Source of the DNA: Trigonopsis variabilis | Lineage: Eukaryota; Ascomycota; Trigonopsidomycetes; Trigonopsidales; Trigonopsidaceae | Length of the DNA: 64,000 bases | Direction: 5' to 3' | Assembly: GCA_003707065.3 (NCBI GenBank) | Contig: PPXM03000002.1 | Coordinates: 496,001-560,000, forward strand | Notes under the pieces: model-generated | Told to the model about the DNA's origin: nothing | The model's input: only the letters and a program-made list of their open reading frames with translations | Database searches by the model: none | Shown: positions 31,471-42,881 of the stretch, in pieces | How positions within the stretch are numbered: the first letter of the stretch is position 1 | Layout of the letters: the number at the start of each line of letters is the position of its first letter | Position numbers and translations under genes: made by a program

Positions 31471-34400
31471 CTAGAATAATCCCTCGATCTCTCCCTTGTC
31501 GTTGACTTCAACGTCCATGAAACCACAGTGGGTAGACAGACCAGGGATAGTCATGATTTCGGCCGCAAGAGCGTACAGATAGCCAGCGCCTGCAGCACAG
31601 CGGACATCACGGATGGGCATGGTAAAACCAGTTGGAACGCCCTTCAAGTTAGGATCATGCGAGAGACTGTACTGTGTCTTTGCAATGCAGATTGGCAAAT
31701 TGCCAAAGCCTTGTTTAGTGTAAGTCTCAATCTTGGATCGCGCGAGGTCAGATAGCTCAATACCTGCGGCACCATACATTTCGCGGGCAATGATATTGAT
31801 ACGCTCCTCAACCGTGTTTCCTTCAGTAGGATAGAGCAATCGGAAGTCCCGATCCGGGTTGTCTGCAGCCTTAACGACAGCTTCGGCAAGCTTGACGGCA
31901 CCAGCGCCGCCATCAGCCCAGTGGCTAGATAGAACTGCATCGTCAGCGCCAAATTTAATAGCTTCTTCGCGGATGACCTCGATCTCAGCTGGAGTATCCG
32001 AGTCAAATTGATTGATCGCAACCACAACCGGTAGACCGAACGTTCGGGCATTTGAGATATGCTTGCCCAGGTTGGCACAACCCTTGCGAAGCAATTCGCA
32101 GTCCTCATGCAAATAAACATCAGGAAGAGGAACACCAGGGGTGACATTGGGTCCACCTCCATGGAGCTTGAGAGCTCGGACGGTAGCCACAATGACAACG
32201 GCATCGGGCACCAAGCCACTCGAACGGCACTTGATATTGAAAAATCGCTCTCCACCCATGGTGAAATCGAAACCAGCCTCAGTGACAACATATCCAGTCT
32301 TGTCTGAGCCCTCGTCTTCTTCAGTTCCAGCGAGCTTGAGAGCCATTCGATCAGCAATCACAGAGTTTGCACCAATCGAAATGTTGGCAAAAGGTCCAGC
32401 GTGGACGAAAACAGGGGTACCTTCGAGGGTCTGCATGAGATTAGGCTTGATAGCATCCTTCATCAAAGCAGTCAAAGCTCCACCGGCTCCAATGTCATCG
32501 CAAGTGATCGGCTCTCCAGCTTTAGAAGAAGCGACAACAATTCGTCCTAATCTTTCACGCATATCAGCCAAATCATTCGAAAGAGCCAGGATTGCCATAC
32601 ATTCCGAGGCAACAGAGATGTCAAATCCAGTTTTACGAGTCAACCCTTTCTCGGTGGGGGCTTCACCAATTGTAATCCCTCGAAGATGTCGATCATTCAC
32701 GTCAACCACACGTCTCCATGTAACACTCTCGGGATCGATATCCAATCGAACAAACCGTGCAATTTCGTCTTTATCGAGATCATCGGGGTTGGTCTTGTTA
32801 ATTCCCAGTTTCTTGAGCCGTCGAAGCATGCCGGGGGAAAATTTTCGAACGCCTTTCTTGGCGGGAACCAGTCTTCGATAGAGAGGACCATCCTTCTGAG
32901 TGGCCTCGTGGAACATTCGAGTGTCGATGGCAGCAGCCAAAAGGTTATTAGCAGCAGAAATAGCGTGAATATCGCCAGTTAGATGCATATTGAACTCATC
33001 CATGGGAATAACTTGGGAGTATCCACCTCCAGCAGCACCGCCCTTGACACCAAAGGTGGGACCCATCGAAGGTTGACGGACATTAGCAAAAGCAATCTTG
33101 TTCAAATGGGCACCCAAGGCCTGGACAAGACCAACGGTGGTAGTAGACTTTCCTTCTCCAAGAGGAGTAGGGGTGATACCAGTCACCAAGATATACTTTC
33201 CATTCTTGCGGTAGCCGAGTCGATTCAAAAGGGTCAATTCGACCTTGGCCTTGTGCGTTCCGTAGAGTTCGAGCTCGCCTTCAGTAATGCCAACTTCGTG
33301 AGCCACAGTCTTGATGTTCTTGGGGCGCTGGGCTCGAGAAATATCAATGTCGCTGGGGACAGGACGCTTAACATGGATTGGCAGAGGAGCAATGTGTCGC
33401 TGGGCTTGCTCGTCATAATGCCTCTTGGCAGCAGACACGACATTTTGTAGGAGCATGGCGACGGTCATAGGTCCAACTCCGCCAGGAACGGGAGTAATCT
33501 TAGACACGACGGGTAAGGCTGAATCGTAGTCGACATCACCAACGAGACGTTGACCGGATTTCTTTGTGGCATCTTCAATGTAATTGGTTCCGACATCGAT
33601 CACGACGCATCCCGGTTTGAGCCATTCGCCTTTGACAAATTGAGGACGACCAATAGCAGACACCACGATATCGGCAGTCTTGACGATATCAGCGAGGTTC
33701 TGCGTTCGGGAATGACAGACGGTAACAGTAGCATCAGCGTTACGAAGAAGATACGAGACGGGACTTCCAACAATGTCGCTGCGACCAAGAACAACAGCAG
33801 TTTTGCCTTGAACGTTGATACCTTCTTTCTCTAGGAGCACCATAATGCCAGCGGGAGTGCAAGGCACAAAGAGAGGGGAGCCGCCTCGTTTGGCGAGCTC
33901 TCCGACATTCAAAGGACCAAAGCCGTCAACGTCCTTTTCTGGAGAAACGGCGTTTGTAACAGCCACTTCAGAGATATGTCCTGGGACAGGCAGTTGGACC
34001 AAGACACCATCGACAGTGGTGTCCTGATTTAAAGCATCAATCTCGTTCAAAAGCTGCTGTTAGAGGTGGCTCTAAATACTCCTTCTTACCTCGATCTCAG
34101 TAATCTCCTCGGGAAATTTCCGTAGTTCACATTTGATATCAGCCTGCACGAGTTAGTAACGTCTCGAAGCCGCGGGTTCAAGAGGGCCAGTCAGGGTCTG
34201 GTGATATTCTAATCAGGCCAAAGAGTCTGCCAGTTCCATGGCAACTCAGTTGGGACACAATCAAGACAAGAGGCAGAGTACGCGCACCACGTTGACTGCT
34301 TTACCGACGACACCAAATCAATAAGAATGGGCGACAACTCCAAAGGTCCTTAGAGGACATTGGGAGATAACCTGATCACGTCGGGATGCGTTGCACCAAA

Positions 34401-34876
34401 ACCCCGGTCTCCGTTTCCCCGGTAGCAGTAAAAAATTCTTACCTCTTCAGCAGCTTTGAGTTTCATTCGAACATACGTCGAAGAGTCTGGACGGTTTCCT
34501 ACTTGGACAATGACCAAGCAGGGCTTGAATCGTGGTCTCAGTTGCTGAATACTGTCGATTTCAGCCTTAATTCTTTGACGAATACCCCTGCTGGTTAGCC
34601 GGACTTATAACTCCGGAGAACGATAAGCAGGAAAAGTTGGCCTGAGAACAAGGCAATGATGCATGGGGAACATCAAGCACTCTGTGATATTACTTACTTT
34701 GCTATTTCCGTCCCATTAATGATTTTCTCACTCATGATCCGACGACGAGATGATAAGGACCGGCGAGGGCTCGAAATAAAATTATCGCCGTGCACGACAC
34801 CCCATACCGCACGTGATATTGATGCACGTGACATCAAGTAGCGCCTGCTACTGAAGGCTGTCAAAGAGCGACTCAT
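31471..34876 (-). CDS. Trifunctional C1-tetrahydrofolate synthase, possible dual-targeted
   Basis: Four exons by homology: from 34735 (or 34876) down to 34698, then 34443-34587, 34090-34143 and 31471-34056. Introns are 110, 299 and 33 nt. From the ATG at 34735 ([20 protein letters not shown]) the protein has 940 residues. The N-terminal part is methylene-THF dehydrogenase/cyclohydrolase ([73 protein letters not shown]). The C-terminal part is 10-formyl-THF synthetase (P-loop [31 protein letters not shown]). In-frame ATGs at 34876 and 34834 would add up to 47 residues rich in Ser and Arg, resembling a mitochondrial presequence. This suggests cytosolic and mitochondrial forms from one gene. Enzyme identity is certain; dual targeting is inference. 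Confidence 0.95.
34810..34830. promoter_or_regulatory. Pair of CACGTG boxes upstream of cytosolic start
   Basis: GCACGTGATA and GCACGTGACA are spaced 15 bp apart, 75-95 bp upstream of the ATG at 34735. On the gene strand each reads TCACGTGC, the Cbf1-type core used by fungal sulfur/methionine genes. They also lie inside the possible presequence coding region, so they may drive a short transcript. Inferred from motif and position. Confidence 0.45.
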
Positions 34877-35504
34877 CTGGAAGTTAGCTTTTGTCTCGCA
34901 ATGGCTCTTAAACAAGCAATCAGATTATTGTGGTGATGTCAATGGTGACTCAGCAAGAATGACAAGGCTGGTTGTGAAACAAGCAAGACAGTATCTTGGG
35001 TTTTCAGAAGAAGAAATTGAATAAATTAACAAAGCAACGTGCAATCAAAGTGATTTCAAAAATATCAAGCTTTAAAAGAACAGATCAGTTCTACTTTATT
35101 GCCGATAACTTCGAGTAAAGCCGAGAAAATTCAAAGAAGCCCTGTGGATACCGTTTCAGACTGGATCCCAGGTATGACCGTCTCTGATATGTATTTGGGT
35201 CGGTAATGAAAGCAGAAAAATCATCAAACAAAGATCAGTAACTCTGTGATGAGAGACGAGAAGAATGACTCTTAAAGAAGTTGACTCATCTGTAGAAGAA
35301 TGACCAGTTGCAGGGATTCATGTAACCCAGTTTTGGTTCACAGGACATTATAATGAATAGAAGAGCCATCAAAATTAGAACAAGAGCTTACCTTTGACTA
35401 GAACGTGAGTTCAAGGAAATGATTGACAACTTGTGAAAGCCCCGGGTAACGATGGTGAGGACGTAGCAACGCAAAATTTTCGACGACACAGTTGAAAGAT
35501 CATC
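34877..35504. other. Divergent spacer between C1-THF synthase and eIF3i
   Basis: This 628-bp AT-rich stretch holds the promoters of both genes. No other gene or repeat is recognised. Confidence 0.45.
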
Positions 35505-36687
35505 ATGAGACCGATTTTACTGTAAGGAATAAAGGCGAGAAGACAAGGCTAACATATGAATGATATCCTACGGGGTACTTTAGTCGAATAGTCGTGGTCA
35601 TCAACGTCCTCTTACTCAGGTAAATCATAAATCTTGGCAAGGAGTTAACGTTCAGATCAAATATAACAAGGATGGCGATTTATTATTCTCAACATCCAAA
35701 GATAAACTGTAAGGGAAACCACATACAGGTTGAGTACTAATGAACAGGGTGAACGTCTGGTTCTCGCATAACGGCGAGCGGTTGGGTACATACGATGGAC
35801 ATACTGGTGCTATATGGTCAGTCGATGTAGACCCGACTAGTACATTGCTTGCAACTGGAGCCGCCGATAATACCGTGATTCTTTGGGAAGTCGAAACTGG
35901 AAAGGCAATCCACACCTGGACTTTTGATACAGCCGTCAAACGAGTCGCCTTTTCTGGAGACGGAAGCAAACTCCTAGCAATTCACGAAGAGCGAATGAAC
36001 ACTACTGGAGGAATCAATATTCTGAATGTCGCCCCACTTGGACAGCCCCAATCGGATGAGGTCATTCTAACAATCCCTACTCCTGCTGATGGCGGCAAGG
36101 CTACTGTAGCCATCTGGTCATACCTTGATCGTTACGTTGTTGCCGGTGGTGAAGATGGAGTCGTTCGAAAATACGATGCCAAAACGGGAGAGCAACTTGC
36201 GTCGGTCCAGGCTCATCAAGAGCCTAACCCAGAGGCCAGTGCTGGCAAGAGAGTCCCCGGTATCATCACTGATTTGCAAGCATCTCCTGATCGAACATAT
36301 ATCGTCACGTCATCCAAAGACCAAACTGCTAAATTACTCGATATCGATGATCTCTCTGTCATGAAATCATACTCTGCCGATGCCCCAGTCAACTCTGCTG
36401 CCATTACGCCCATCAAAGACTTTGTCATCTTAGGAGGTGGTCAGGATGCTCGGGATGTCACCACCACAACTGCAAGAGAAGGAAAGTTCGAATCCAGGTT
36501 CTTTCATAAAATATTCGAAGAAGAGATCGGCCGATTTAAAGGACACTTTGGTCCTATAAATTGTGTGGCGATCCACCCCGAGGGAACTGGGTTTTCGACG
36601 GGAGGAGAAGATGGTTTTATCCGGGTGCATCATTTCGATAAGTCATACTTTGACTTTATCTATGATGTTGAAAAGTTTGAGTCTTGA
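35505..36687 (+). CDS. TIF34: Translation initiation factor eIF3 subunit i
   Basis: Four exons: 35505-35521, 35592-35619, 35656-35708 and 35748-36687. Introns are 70, 36 and 39 nt. The product is 345 residues, the usual length. It begins [20 protein letters not shown], matching the eIF3i first WD repeat, and carries about seven WD units. Examples are [17 protein letters not shown] and [17 protein letters not shown]. The last ends [20 protein letters not shown]. eIF3i is the WD40 propeller of the eIF3 complex, binding eIF3b and eIF3g during 43S assembly in the cytoplasm. The first two exons (17 and 28 nt) are assigned only because they restore the conserved N-terminus in frame. Confidence 0.95.
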
Positions 36688-37173
36688 GGAAAATACAAGG
36701 ATTGCTGGAAATGACGCCTCTTGTGTATGCATCGATTGGTTGTAAACTTAATGTCTTGATGGTTGATCACAAACGTAAGATTAGAGTCTATGTAGATACT
36801 ACACTACAGTAATACAAAGATATTCTGCGTTGCGATAATAATCTCATTCACGTAATCCCACATATTCCCACGGTATCCCCAACCTTACACCATTTCTGCC
36901 ATTCCAACCGTCTATCCTCCCACGTCTCTATTCCGCTTTTTCGTGTGAATCAACCAAAATCGGAATCACCTTCTCCATCATACAATATAAGACTGCACAG
37001 CATCCTAATAGATCAAACAAGCGACTCATAACCATCGCTATTCCAACTGACAGGAAACCCTTTTATGTAGTGAGCATTACTCATGTTGACATGCCAGAAT
37101 ATATCAGTCATCGAGAATAGAACTTGAGGCAGCATTTACCTCAAAAAGTTCAATTAGCCGACGTATGCTTCGT
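36688..37173. other. Convergent spacer
   Basis: 486 bp between the eIF3i and OPY2 stop codons. Pyrimidine-rich around 36860-36950. No gene recognised. Confidence 0.45.
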
Positions 37174-38440
37174 TCATGTTGTTGACTTGGAGTCTATTAT
37201 CGAGGCATCGATAGTCTTGTTCTCGCTAGCGACATCTGGAGAGTTTGCAGAAGATGGCGACGAGACGGCATCAGTGAATTCTGACAAGTCAACCAAGACG
37301 TCTTTATGGATTCTCGGTCTTGTTTGCACTGGCCTATAGCGACCGGAAGAAGAAGAAGCAGTCGTATTTTCAGAATCCTCGACTTGTGGGTCTAATTCCT
37401 GGATGCTTTGACCATGAACTGTATAGATACTCTGAGAAGAAGAGTCGCTAGTCGGCGCCAGAGTAAAAGGACCAAAAGACTTGCGTTTATTCTGAGATGA
37501 CTGCGAAAAATCGACAACGGTAGGCCGGCCAGAAGTTACATATTCGGGAGTCGTAATGATGGAAGCGCGAGCTATAGAGTCGACATCTGTAGAAGAAGAC
37601 ACCATAGACGATCTAGCATCACCATTAACTCCTCTGTTCAAGCCCACGCCCCGGTTGTAACTCATTACACTGGGCGCGCTAGCGTCGCTTCCTTGCGTTC
37701 CAGGGGCAAACGAGACTCGCCGTATTGATGGAACGGGAGGAATATGAGAAACATCTTTTGGTACGGCACGACTGACGACTCCAGGAATATAACCAACAGG
37801 AATGATGTTGCTTGCTCGGGTAAGGACTGTCGAAGCGATAGACATCTAAGAATCAGGTTAGTGATAATTATTAATAAATCAGACTTACCCTTTCCGCTCG
37901 CTCCTCCGCTGACATTTCCGGCTTGCCGTCAGGATTTAATGACTTGTATTCCTCTCCATTCTGGATCTCTTCCAGTAAAGCAGCATGTCTCGGTCGGTAA
38001 TATACTAACCACCATACAACTAAACTGACGACGATGACAAAAACAACCCCTCCAACAACTCCTCCTACAATTGCTCCAGTATGTGAGGATGAAGATGCCT
38101 TAGTGGTGACTGCACTCGTGGTGCTTGAATCTCCATCGTCCGAAGACGGTGTTGTCTGGATGCAAGATACTTGAGGACATTCATTACATGACTGCAATGA
38201 TAACACACATACTTCACCTTCGTCACATGTCGGGCAAGTCGGCGTGTCTGTTGGACAGATCACGCATCCATTCGTGCCCGTTGCTAAGGCCGTGATGGTG
38301 GTAGAAAGAGGCTCTGAAAAAGAAGCCACTGTCGAACTCGCAAGGACTCTGCTCTTAGACGTCTCCGACGATGATGACGCCCGAACGAAACATAGCCCAA
38401 CTATAAATGCCAGCCCTGACCATTTCTTCTGTCCGAGCAT
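37174..38440 (-). CDS. OPY2: Opy2-type membrane anchor of the HOG pathway
   Basis: Two exons: 37889-38440 and 37174-37845, with a 43-nt intron (gtaagt, CACTAAC branch). The product is 407 residues. It has a signal peptide (1-22), a short Ser/Thr stalk and a Cys-rich extracellular domain with eight or more cysteines (CVICPTDTPTCPTCDEG, then CNECPQVSCIQ). A single span rich in Gly/Val (GAIVGGVVGGVVFVIVVSLV) follows. The cytoplasmic tail is basic then Ser-rich, with the conserved MSIASTVLTRASNIIPVGYI block. This is the Opy2 layout. Opy2 recruits Ste50 to the plasma membrane for osmostress (Hog1) signalling. The splice is confirmed by the conserved junction ERAER-MSIAS. Confidence 0.9.
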
Positions 38441-38825
38441 ATCCTGGTTTGGCTGTAGTCGAAGGAAAGTGTAGTGGTGAGTTTTCGTAACGGATCTTGA
38501 GACAGGGACATAACTTTGTTACCAGAGTCTATTTTTACCACAATTTAATTGAACGCGCAAGAAGAAAATCACCCCTAGAGTGAAACTCATAGGATGAAGT
38601 CTCTGCGATAAAATTTATCTAAGCGCGTCAAGACAGAGAATTTCTCAACTTGCCCAGCACAGTCAGAAACGCTGCAGTATACGGCTGATTATAATCTTTC
38701 TTAAATCGTGAGTAGGACCAGTGCGTTAGTCGCACATGTAGTTCAAAAGTGGAGAGGTGCTTACTATGGATGTCCTAGGCTACAATAGGATCAGAGTATA
38801 AAGAACAAGGTTATAGCTAATGCTT
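38441..38825. other. Intergenic region
   Basis: 385 bp with the OPY2 promoter and the 3' flank of the cyclophilin gene. Nothing further seen. Confidence 0.45.
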
Positions 38826-39968
38826 CTAATGCTTAAAGAAATTCGAGTATTTGGCCTTCTCTGCCTTTCGTCGAGCAGCAACCTGGGCTTTTGCTTGAGC
38901 CAGTTTCTGGCTGATGCCAATGTCTGACGGTGATAGTTTTTCTGCTTCGGAGAGATCAGACACTGCCTGCTCCTCATTCTTGGTGAGCAGGTTGCCTAAG
39001 CCCCGACGGAAATAAGCTTTCGTTTTTTCAGAATCAGAGATGGTAGGGATTTCCAAGACAATGTTGGCGGCGGAAATAGCTTGGTCGGGTTTATTAACCT
39101 TGAGAGCAACTAGGGCAATGTTGAGATTAAGAGACACTTTGACTTTGACAAAGTCGGCGTATTCTTTGTCGGTCTCATTGGGCATATACTCGGTGAGATA
39201 TCGGAGGGCTTTGTTGTATTTATTCAAAGCAAAATCGAATTTCTGTTGCTTGAATAGGCCTGTCGCTAGGTCTTTGATTTCTCCAACCACTCGCAACACT
39301 TCCGCCAGATCATCTTTGTTGAACGAGTCCTCGTCATCAGGATAGTTCTCATATTTGTCGCCAGTTCCATCGTTGGACATGTCCGGCAAAGGCTTGTCGG
39401 CTGGCCATTCTCCACAATCGGTGATGGTTACTGGCTCGACTGGCTGGTCATCGCTTGACGTGCGAAGATTTTCAACCGTCCGCACGATCGACTTTCCAGC
39501 CAATACCTTACCAAACACGACATGCTTACCATCTAGATGAGGTGTCGGAACAGTCGTGATGAAGAACTGAGATCCGTTTGTATTCGCTCCCGAGTTGGCC
39601 ATCGAAAGTAGAAATGGCTTATCATGCTTGAGGGTGAAGTTCTCGTCGTCAAAGCGCTCTCCATAAATGGACTCTCCTCCTGTTCCATTAAAGTTTGTAA
39701 AATCTCCTCCCTGGATCATGAAATTCTAAACGGTCAGAAATGACAACTCTCAAATCAATCATACCTTGATGACCCGGTGAAATCGACTACCTTTATAACT
39801 CAAAGGCTTGCCTAATTTGCCTTCGCCCTTTTCTCCTGTACATAGAGCGCGAAAGTTCTCGGCAGTCTTGGGGACGATATCGTTGAAGAGCTCCATCACG
39901 ATCGTTCCTTGGGGTTCCTTCCCAATGGAAATATCGAAAAAGACTCGGGGACGTGTTGATTCAGCCAT
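38826..39968 (-). CDS. Cyclophilin-40 type peptidyl-prolyl isomerase
   Basis: Two exons: 39765-39968 and 38826-39725, with a 39-nt intron (gtatga, TTCTGACC branch). The product is 367 residues. The cyclophilin domain (about 8-175) contains [18 protein letters not shown] and the active-site region [18 protein letters not shown]. In [11 protein letters not shown] a His replaces the usual cyclosporin-contacting Trp, as is typical of Cyp40. A short acidic linker follows, then three TPR units (about 215-350, including [11 protein letters not shown]) that would form the clamp for the Hsp90 C-terminus. The protein is a cytosolic Hsp90 co-chaperone (yeast Cpr6/Cpr7 relatives). Confidence 0.95.
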
Positions 39969-40458
39969 CTTTCAGTGCACTTGTATTTGCAAGTTCAAGT
40001 TAGGTTATCGGGAGATGGAGGGTATAAAATACCGTGCGAGAGACGATCTCGGAAATTCTAGAAGCTTTGACAGCTGTCACAACGGTATCGTGTGACCGTT
40101 ACTGTTGTTCCCAGTCTCCATTCGACTGATGACTACCGATCCAACTAGCTTGACACACATGAAGCAAATAAATGGCACGAAGTATTTCTCACTGCTTGAT
40201 CTTATTGTAATGTGATTAGTTCCTTATACGTACATCCATCTAGCAGTTTTACAAGGGCCTTTGACTCTTTTGGCTTGGGCTCGGACAGGCCCTCGGAACC
40301 TACTGAATGCTTGCAAGCAAATTTGATTTAAACCAACTAGCAGAGATCCCCGGAAAAAACAGATGACCAGTAGGGTTGCTATTGATACAGACTGATCACG
40401 TATTAGAAATTATCATATTATGCTCCTTAAAATGTCTCATCGAACGTCCTATGGTACA
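39969..40458. other. Intergenic region
   Basis: 490 bp with the cyclophilin promoter and the 3' flank of the small membrane protein gene. No additional feature is recognised. Confidence 0.45.
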
Positions 40459-40794
40459 TCAAACGGTCTGCCTCTCTTTAGGTACATCGTCGTCATCACT
40501 TTCATCATCGCTAGGATTCATATAATCATATTCTTCATCCTTAGAAATGGCCTGTCGTTTTCTTGCATCCTCTTCGATCGGATTATCGACCAGCTTGAAT
40601 CGTCGTCGACCGGCAGTCGTCTTTGACTCTGTTGAAACGCCTGTAGTGCTTGCGCTCTTGACATTCTTCCGTGACTTGTTCCTCCTTCTCGGCTCGGGGA
40701 TCTCAATATGCCCGACACCGCTAACTTGAGGTAGCACCAGAACTCCGCCAACAATCAATACCGCAGCGAAAAGGATAACAAAGATAAAGTACAT
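40459..40794 (-). CDS. Small single-pass membrane protein, unknown
   Basis: Open frame of 111 codons from a clear ATG at 40794. Residues 2-24 form one hydrophobic helix (FIFVILFAAVLIVGGVLVL). A basic region follows (RRRNKSRKNVK, then AGRRRFKLVDNPIEEDARKR) and a strongly acidic tail (DEEYDYMNPSDDESDDDD). The composition is orderly and protein-like: N-terminal anchor, positive segment, acidic end. It suggests a tail facing the cytosol or matrix. I do not recognise the family. An ER or mitochondrial membrane location is only an inference. Confidence 0.6.
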   Translation of the reverse strand: MYFIFVILFAAVLIVGGVLVLPQVSGVGHIEIPEPRRRNKSRKNVKSASTTGVSTESKTTAGRRRFKLVDNPIEEDARKRQAISKDEEYDYMNPSDDESDDDDVPKERQTV

Positions 40795-41122
40795 GGCAGT
40801 CCGGGCTTAGACAAGGAATGGAGATCTTGGGAAGGAACGTAGGACCGGATAGGAATTTTTAAGTAGTCGTGCGTGCCGCCTCGGAACGTCAGCCGTGCCA
40901 GCCGCGAAGGCCATAAACTTTTGTGTAACGCTCGGCTTGAGTTGGCTATGTACCTTTCTACCGATAGATTTCGGTGGAGTCCTTGCGAGTTAAACAGATG
41001 ACAATTACTATTTGAGGTAATGAAGAATAAATCTGAAAACGGAGCGGCCATCTTGGAGTGGAAAGATCAACGTGATACGATGACAATAGACTGTATTATA
41101 TACTTATTTGCTAACAACGAGG
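40795..41122. other. Intergenic region
   Basis: 328 bp between two minus-strand genes. No recognised feature. Confidence 0.4.
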
Positions 41123-41667
41123 TTAGATCATGTGTTTGGCAATGACCAGTCCATAGCCAAAGGTAGTCAAAACAGCGACCAAGTTGATGGAAGTGCTAAT
41201 ACCATGTAACTTGCCAAATTGCTTGTTGAGAGCTTTCAATTCGTCGCTGGCATTGGGAGATTTGCAGTCAACTCCTTCTTTTACTTCAAGAGCTTTGCGA
41301 TCAGTCATAATCTTTTCCAAGTTAGCAGAGCTCAAGTAAAAAGACTTGCCTTGTGGACTTTGGGAGTCAGCACTACCCTGTTGATCAATCCCGACCCGGA
41401 AGTGATAGCCAATGTGGAGATCGCAAAAGTATTTCCAACCAGTGTATAAGGAGATGTTGCAGCGAGAATGACGGGGCCTATAGCCTGAAGACCAAAGTAG
41501 ATTGGGAATAGCTTATTTTGAAGGCGACCAAATTCATCTCGAGGAAGGGTCTTGAAAGCCACGACTCCGTTGACGAACGAGTGGAAGACGCTTGTTCCAA
41601 GTAGAATTGAGTAAGTGAATAAGTGATATGGGGCCAAAGTAGCCAAAGTAGATAAAATAGCAGGCAT
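41123..41667 (-). CDS. TMEM205-like (DUF4149) membrane protein
   Basis: Two exons: 41350-41667 and 41123-41311, giving 168 residues. The 38-nt intron has a GC donor (AAG/gcaagt), a GCTAAC branch and acceptor gaaaag. Joining gives LTPKVHKIMTDRKALEVKEG, which matches the conserved P..xKVM.ER..LE..EG region of the family. The protein has four predicted membrane helices, starting LATLAPYHLFTYSILLGTSV and ending with SINLVAVLTTFGYGLVIA, and the conserved FVNGVVAFKTLPR and KLHGIS segments. Its function is unknown in fungi; the family fold is a small multi-pass membrane protein. The start at 41667 (MPAILSTLATLAPYH) is preferred over an ATG 35 codons upstream. Confidence 0.85.
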
Positions 41668-41981
41668 TTCAGTGAGTGTCGAAGTCAGGTTAGAGGTAAG
41701 CCCACTTTTGACGTAAGCGAGTGTCGGTAGCGGACAACTGTGGGGACCACTAATTAGCCGCTCATTTCTCATTACTCACGGCAATGTCGATTGGAGCCGA
41801 AGGGCAGTTACTGGGATAGTGACTTGCCGGAGCAGAGTGGATGAAAGATATTTCAGATTGGCATGCATTCTAAGTAATGGCAAGAAATATTAAGCTTTCG
41901 CCTTCGTTCGCAAACTGGGACCTTTATGAAGATCCTTATTATTTATATAATTACACCTAGATATATACAAAAGGAGGCTAC
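41668..41981. other. Intergenic region
   Basis: 314 bp between the TMEM205-like start and the CBP3 stop, both minus strand. Nothing else seen. Confidence 0.4.
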
Positions 41982-42881
41982 TTAAGAAGAACGCGCATCG
42001 GAGCGAGGTTCCATGTCTTTGACTAGCTTCTGATACTGATCGTCTGCCTTTGCGGGATCGAGGAAAGGAACGGATCCTGACGCGAAACGGTCATCATTCG
42101 CTCGATCAAATAAATCGATTTGGCGTCGGACGTAGACAAGCAGCTTCTCGAGCTGGCAGAAATTGACATCAGCTCGCCCGTTAAAGATATTTCTCCACAA
42201 AGCAGCCGCCATAATAGCATCACTCTCTTTTGCTAATCCTTCATCATAAGCCAGACACATTCCACGGAATTGGAGGTCAAAGTCTCGAAGATATCTATTC
42301 TTAATAGCACTACTCTTGATCTCTAGCTCTTTGACCAATCGGAACTCGAGATCAAAAAAGAATTGATCAATAATAGACTGCTGGTAGTAGCGCGAGCCTT
42401 TTAAATCTCGCATTCGGACGTACATGATCCATTCGTGAAGCGCAGTCACTTGGAACCATGTCGCCAAGGTTCTGGGCAGGCCCAAAGTCTCATAATAAAA
42501 CTTGGCTCTAGGTGAAAGAGGTTCGCCATCAAATTGCAAGGCCTGTTCACGGCACTGTAGATATAGCTTTGGACCAACTGCATAGGCGTGGTACCGGCTA
42601 TTATCGACGCCCAACTTTTGGGTCAAAAAGCTCCCCAATTTGTACATCCAAGGCGACATTCTTTTCTGTGCATTTTTCTCAAACATATCCTCGGTCATCC
42701 CAGCGTAACCTTTATGGATTTCTTCCTTGGTGGCCTTTTTCTTCATTGGTACGTAAGTCGTAGTAAACGTCCGAGAGACCTGGCGCGCATTCGATTCTCT
42801 TAGCAGATGACCACCACGAACAGCATTCAAGCGATATAAGGGCCCCCCTATCCATGTTATCCGGCCTCTAAAAACCTTCAT
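41982..42881 (-). CDS. CBP3: Cytochrome bc1 assembly chaperone Cbp3
   Basis: Intronless, 299 residues from the ATG at 42881 (MKVFRGRITWIGGPLYRLNA). Residues 1-45 are an Arg-rich mitochondrial presequence. The ubiquinol-cytochrome c chaperone domain (Pfam PF03981) covers about 110-265: LGLPRTLATWFQVTALHEWI, then RYYQQSIIDQFFFDLE, RYLRDFDLQFRGMCLAYDEG and SDAIMAAALWRNIF. Cbp3 with Cbp6 binds the mitoribosome exit and newly made cytochrome b for complex III assembly. An in-frame ATG at 43022 would place 47 extra residues before the presequence, so I reject it. It is divergent from EMC2, 247 bp apart. Confidence 0.93.
   Translation of the reverse strand: MKVFRGRITWIGGPLYRLNAVRGGHLLRESNARQVSRTFTTTYVPMKKKATKEEIHKGYAGMTEDMFEKNAQKRMSPWMYKLGSFLTQKLGVDNSRYHAYAVGPKLYLQCREQALQFDGEPLSPRAKFYYETLGLPRTLATWFQVTALHEWIMYVRMRDLKGSRYYQQSIIDQFFFDLEFRLVKELEIKSSAIKNRYLRDFDLQFRGMCLAYDEGLAKESDAIMAAALWRNIFNGRADVNFCQLEKLLVYVRRQIDLFDRANDDRFASGSVPFLDPAKADDQYQKLVKDMEPRSDARSS

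Noticed and set aside
32141-32881. 246-codon open frame antisense to the C1-THF synthase gene
   Set aside because: It lies wholly within conserved formyl-THF synthetase coding sequence; it is a codon-bias shadow.
34141-34200. tRNA-like GGTTCAAG segment in intron 2 of the C1-THF gene
   Set aside because: No matching A box, acceptor stem or anticodon arm could be folded around it by eye.
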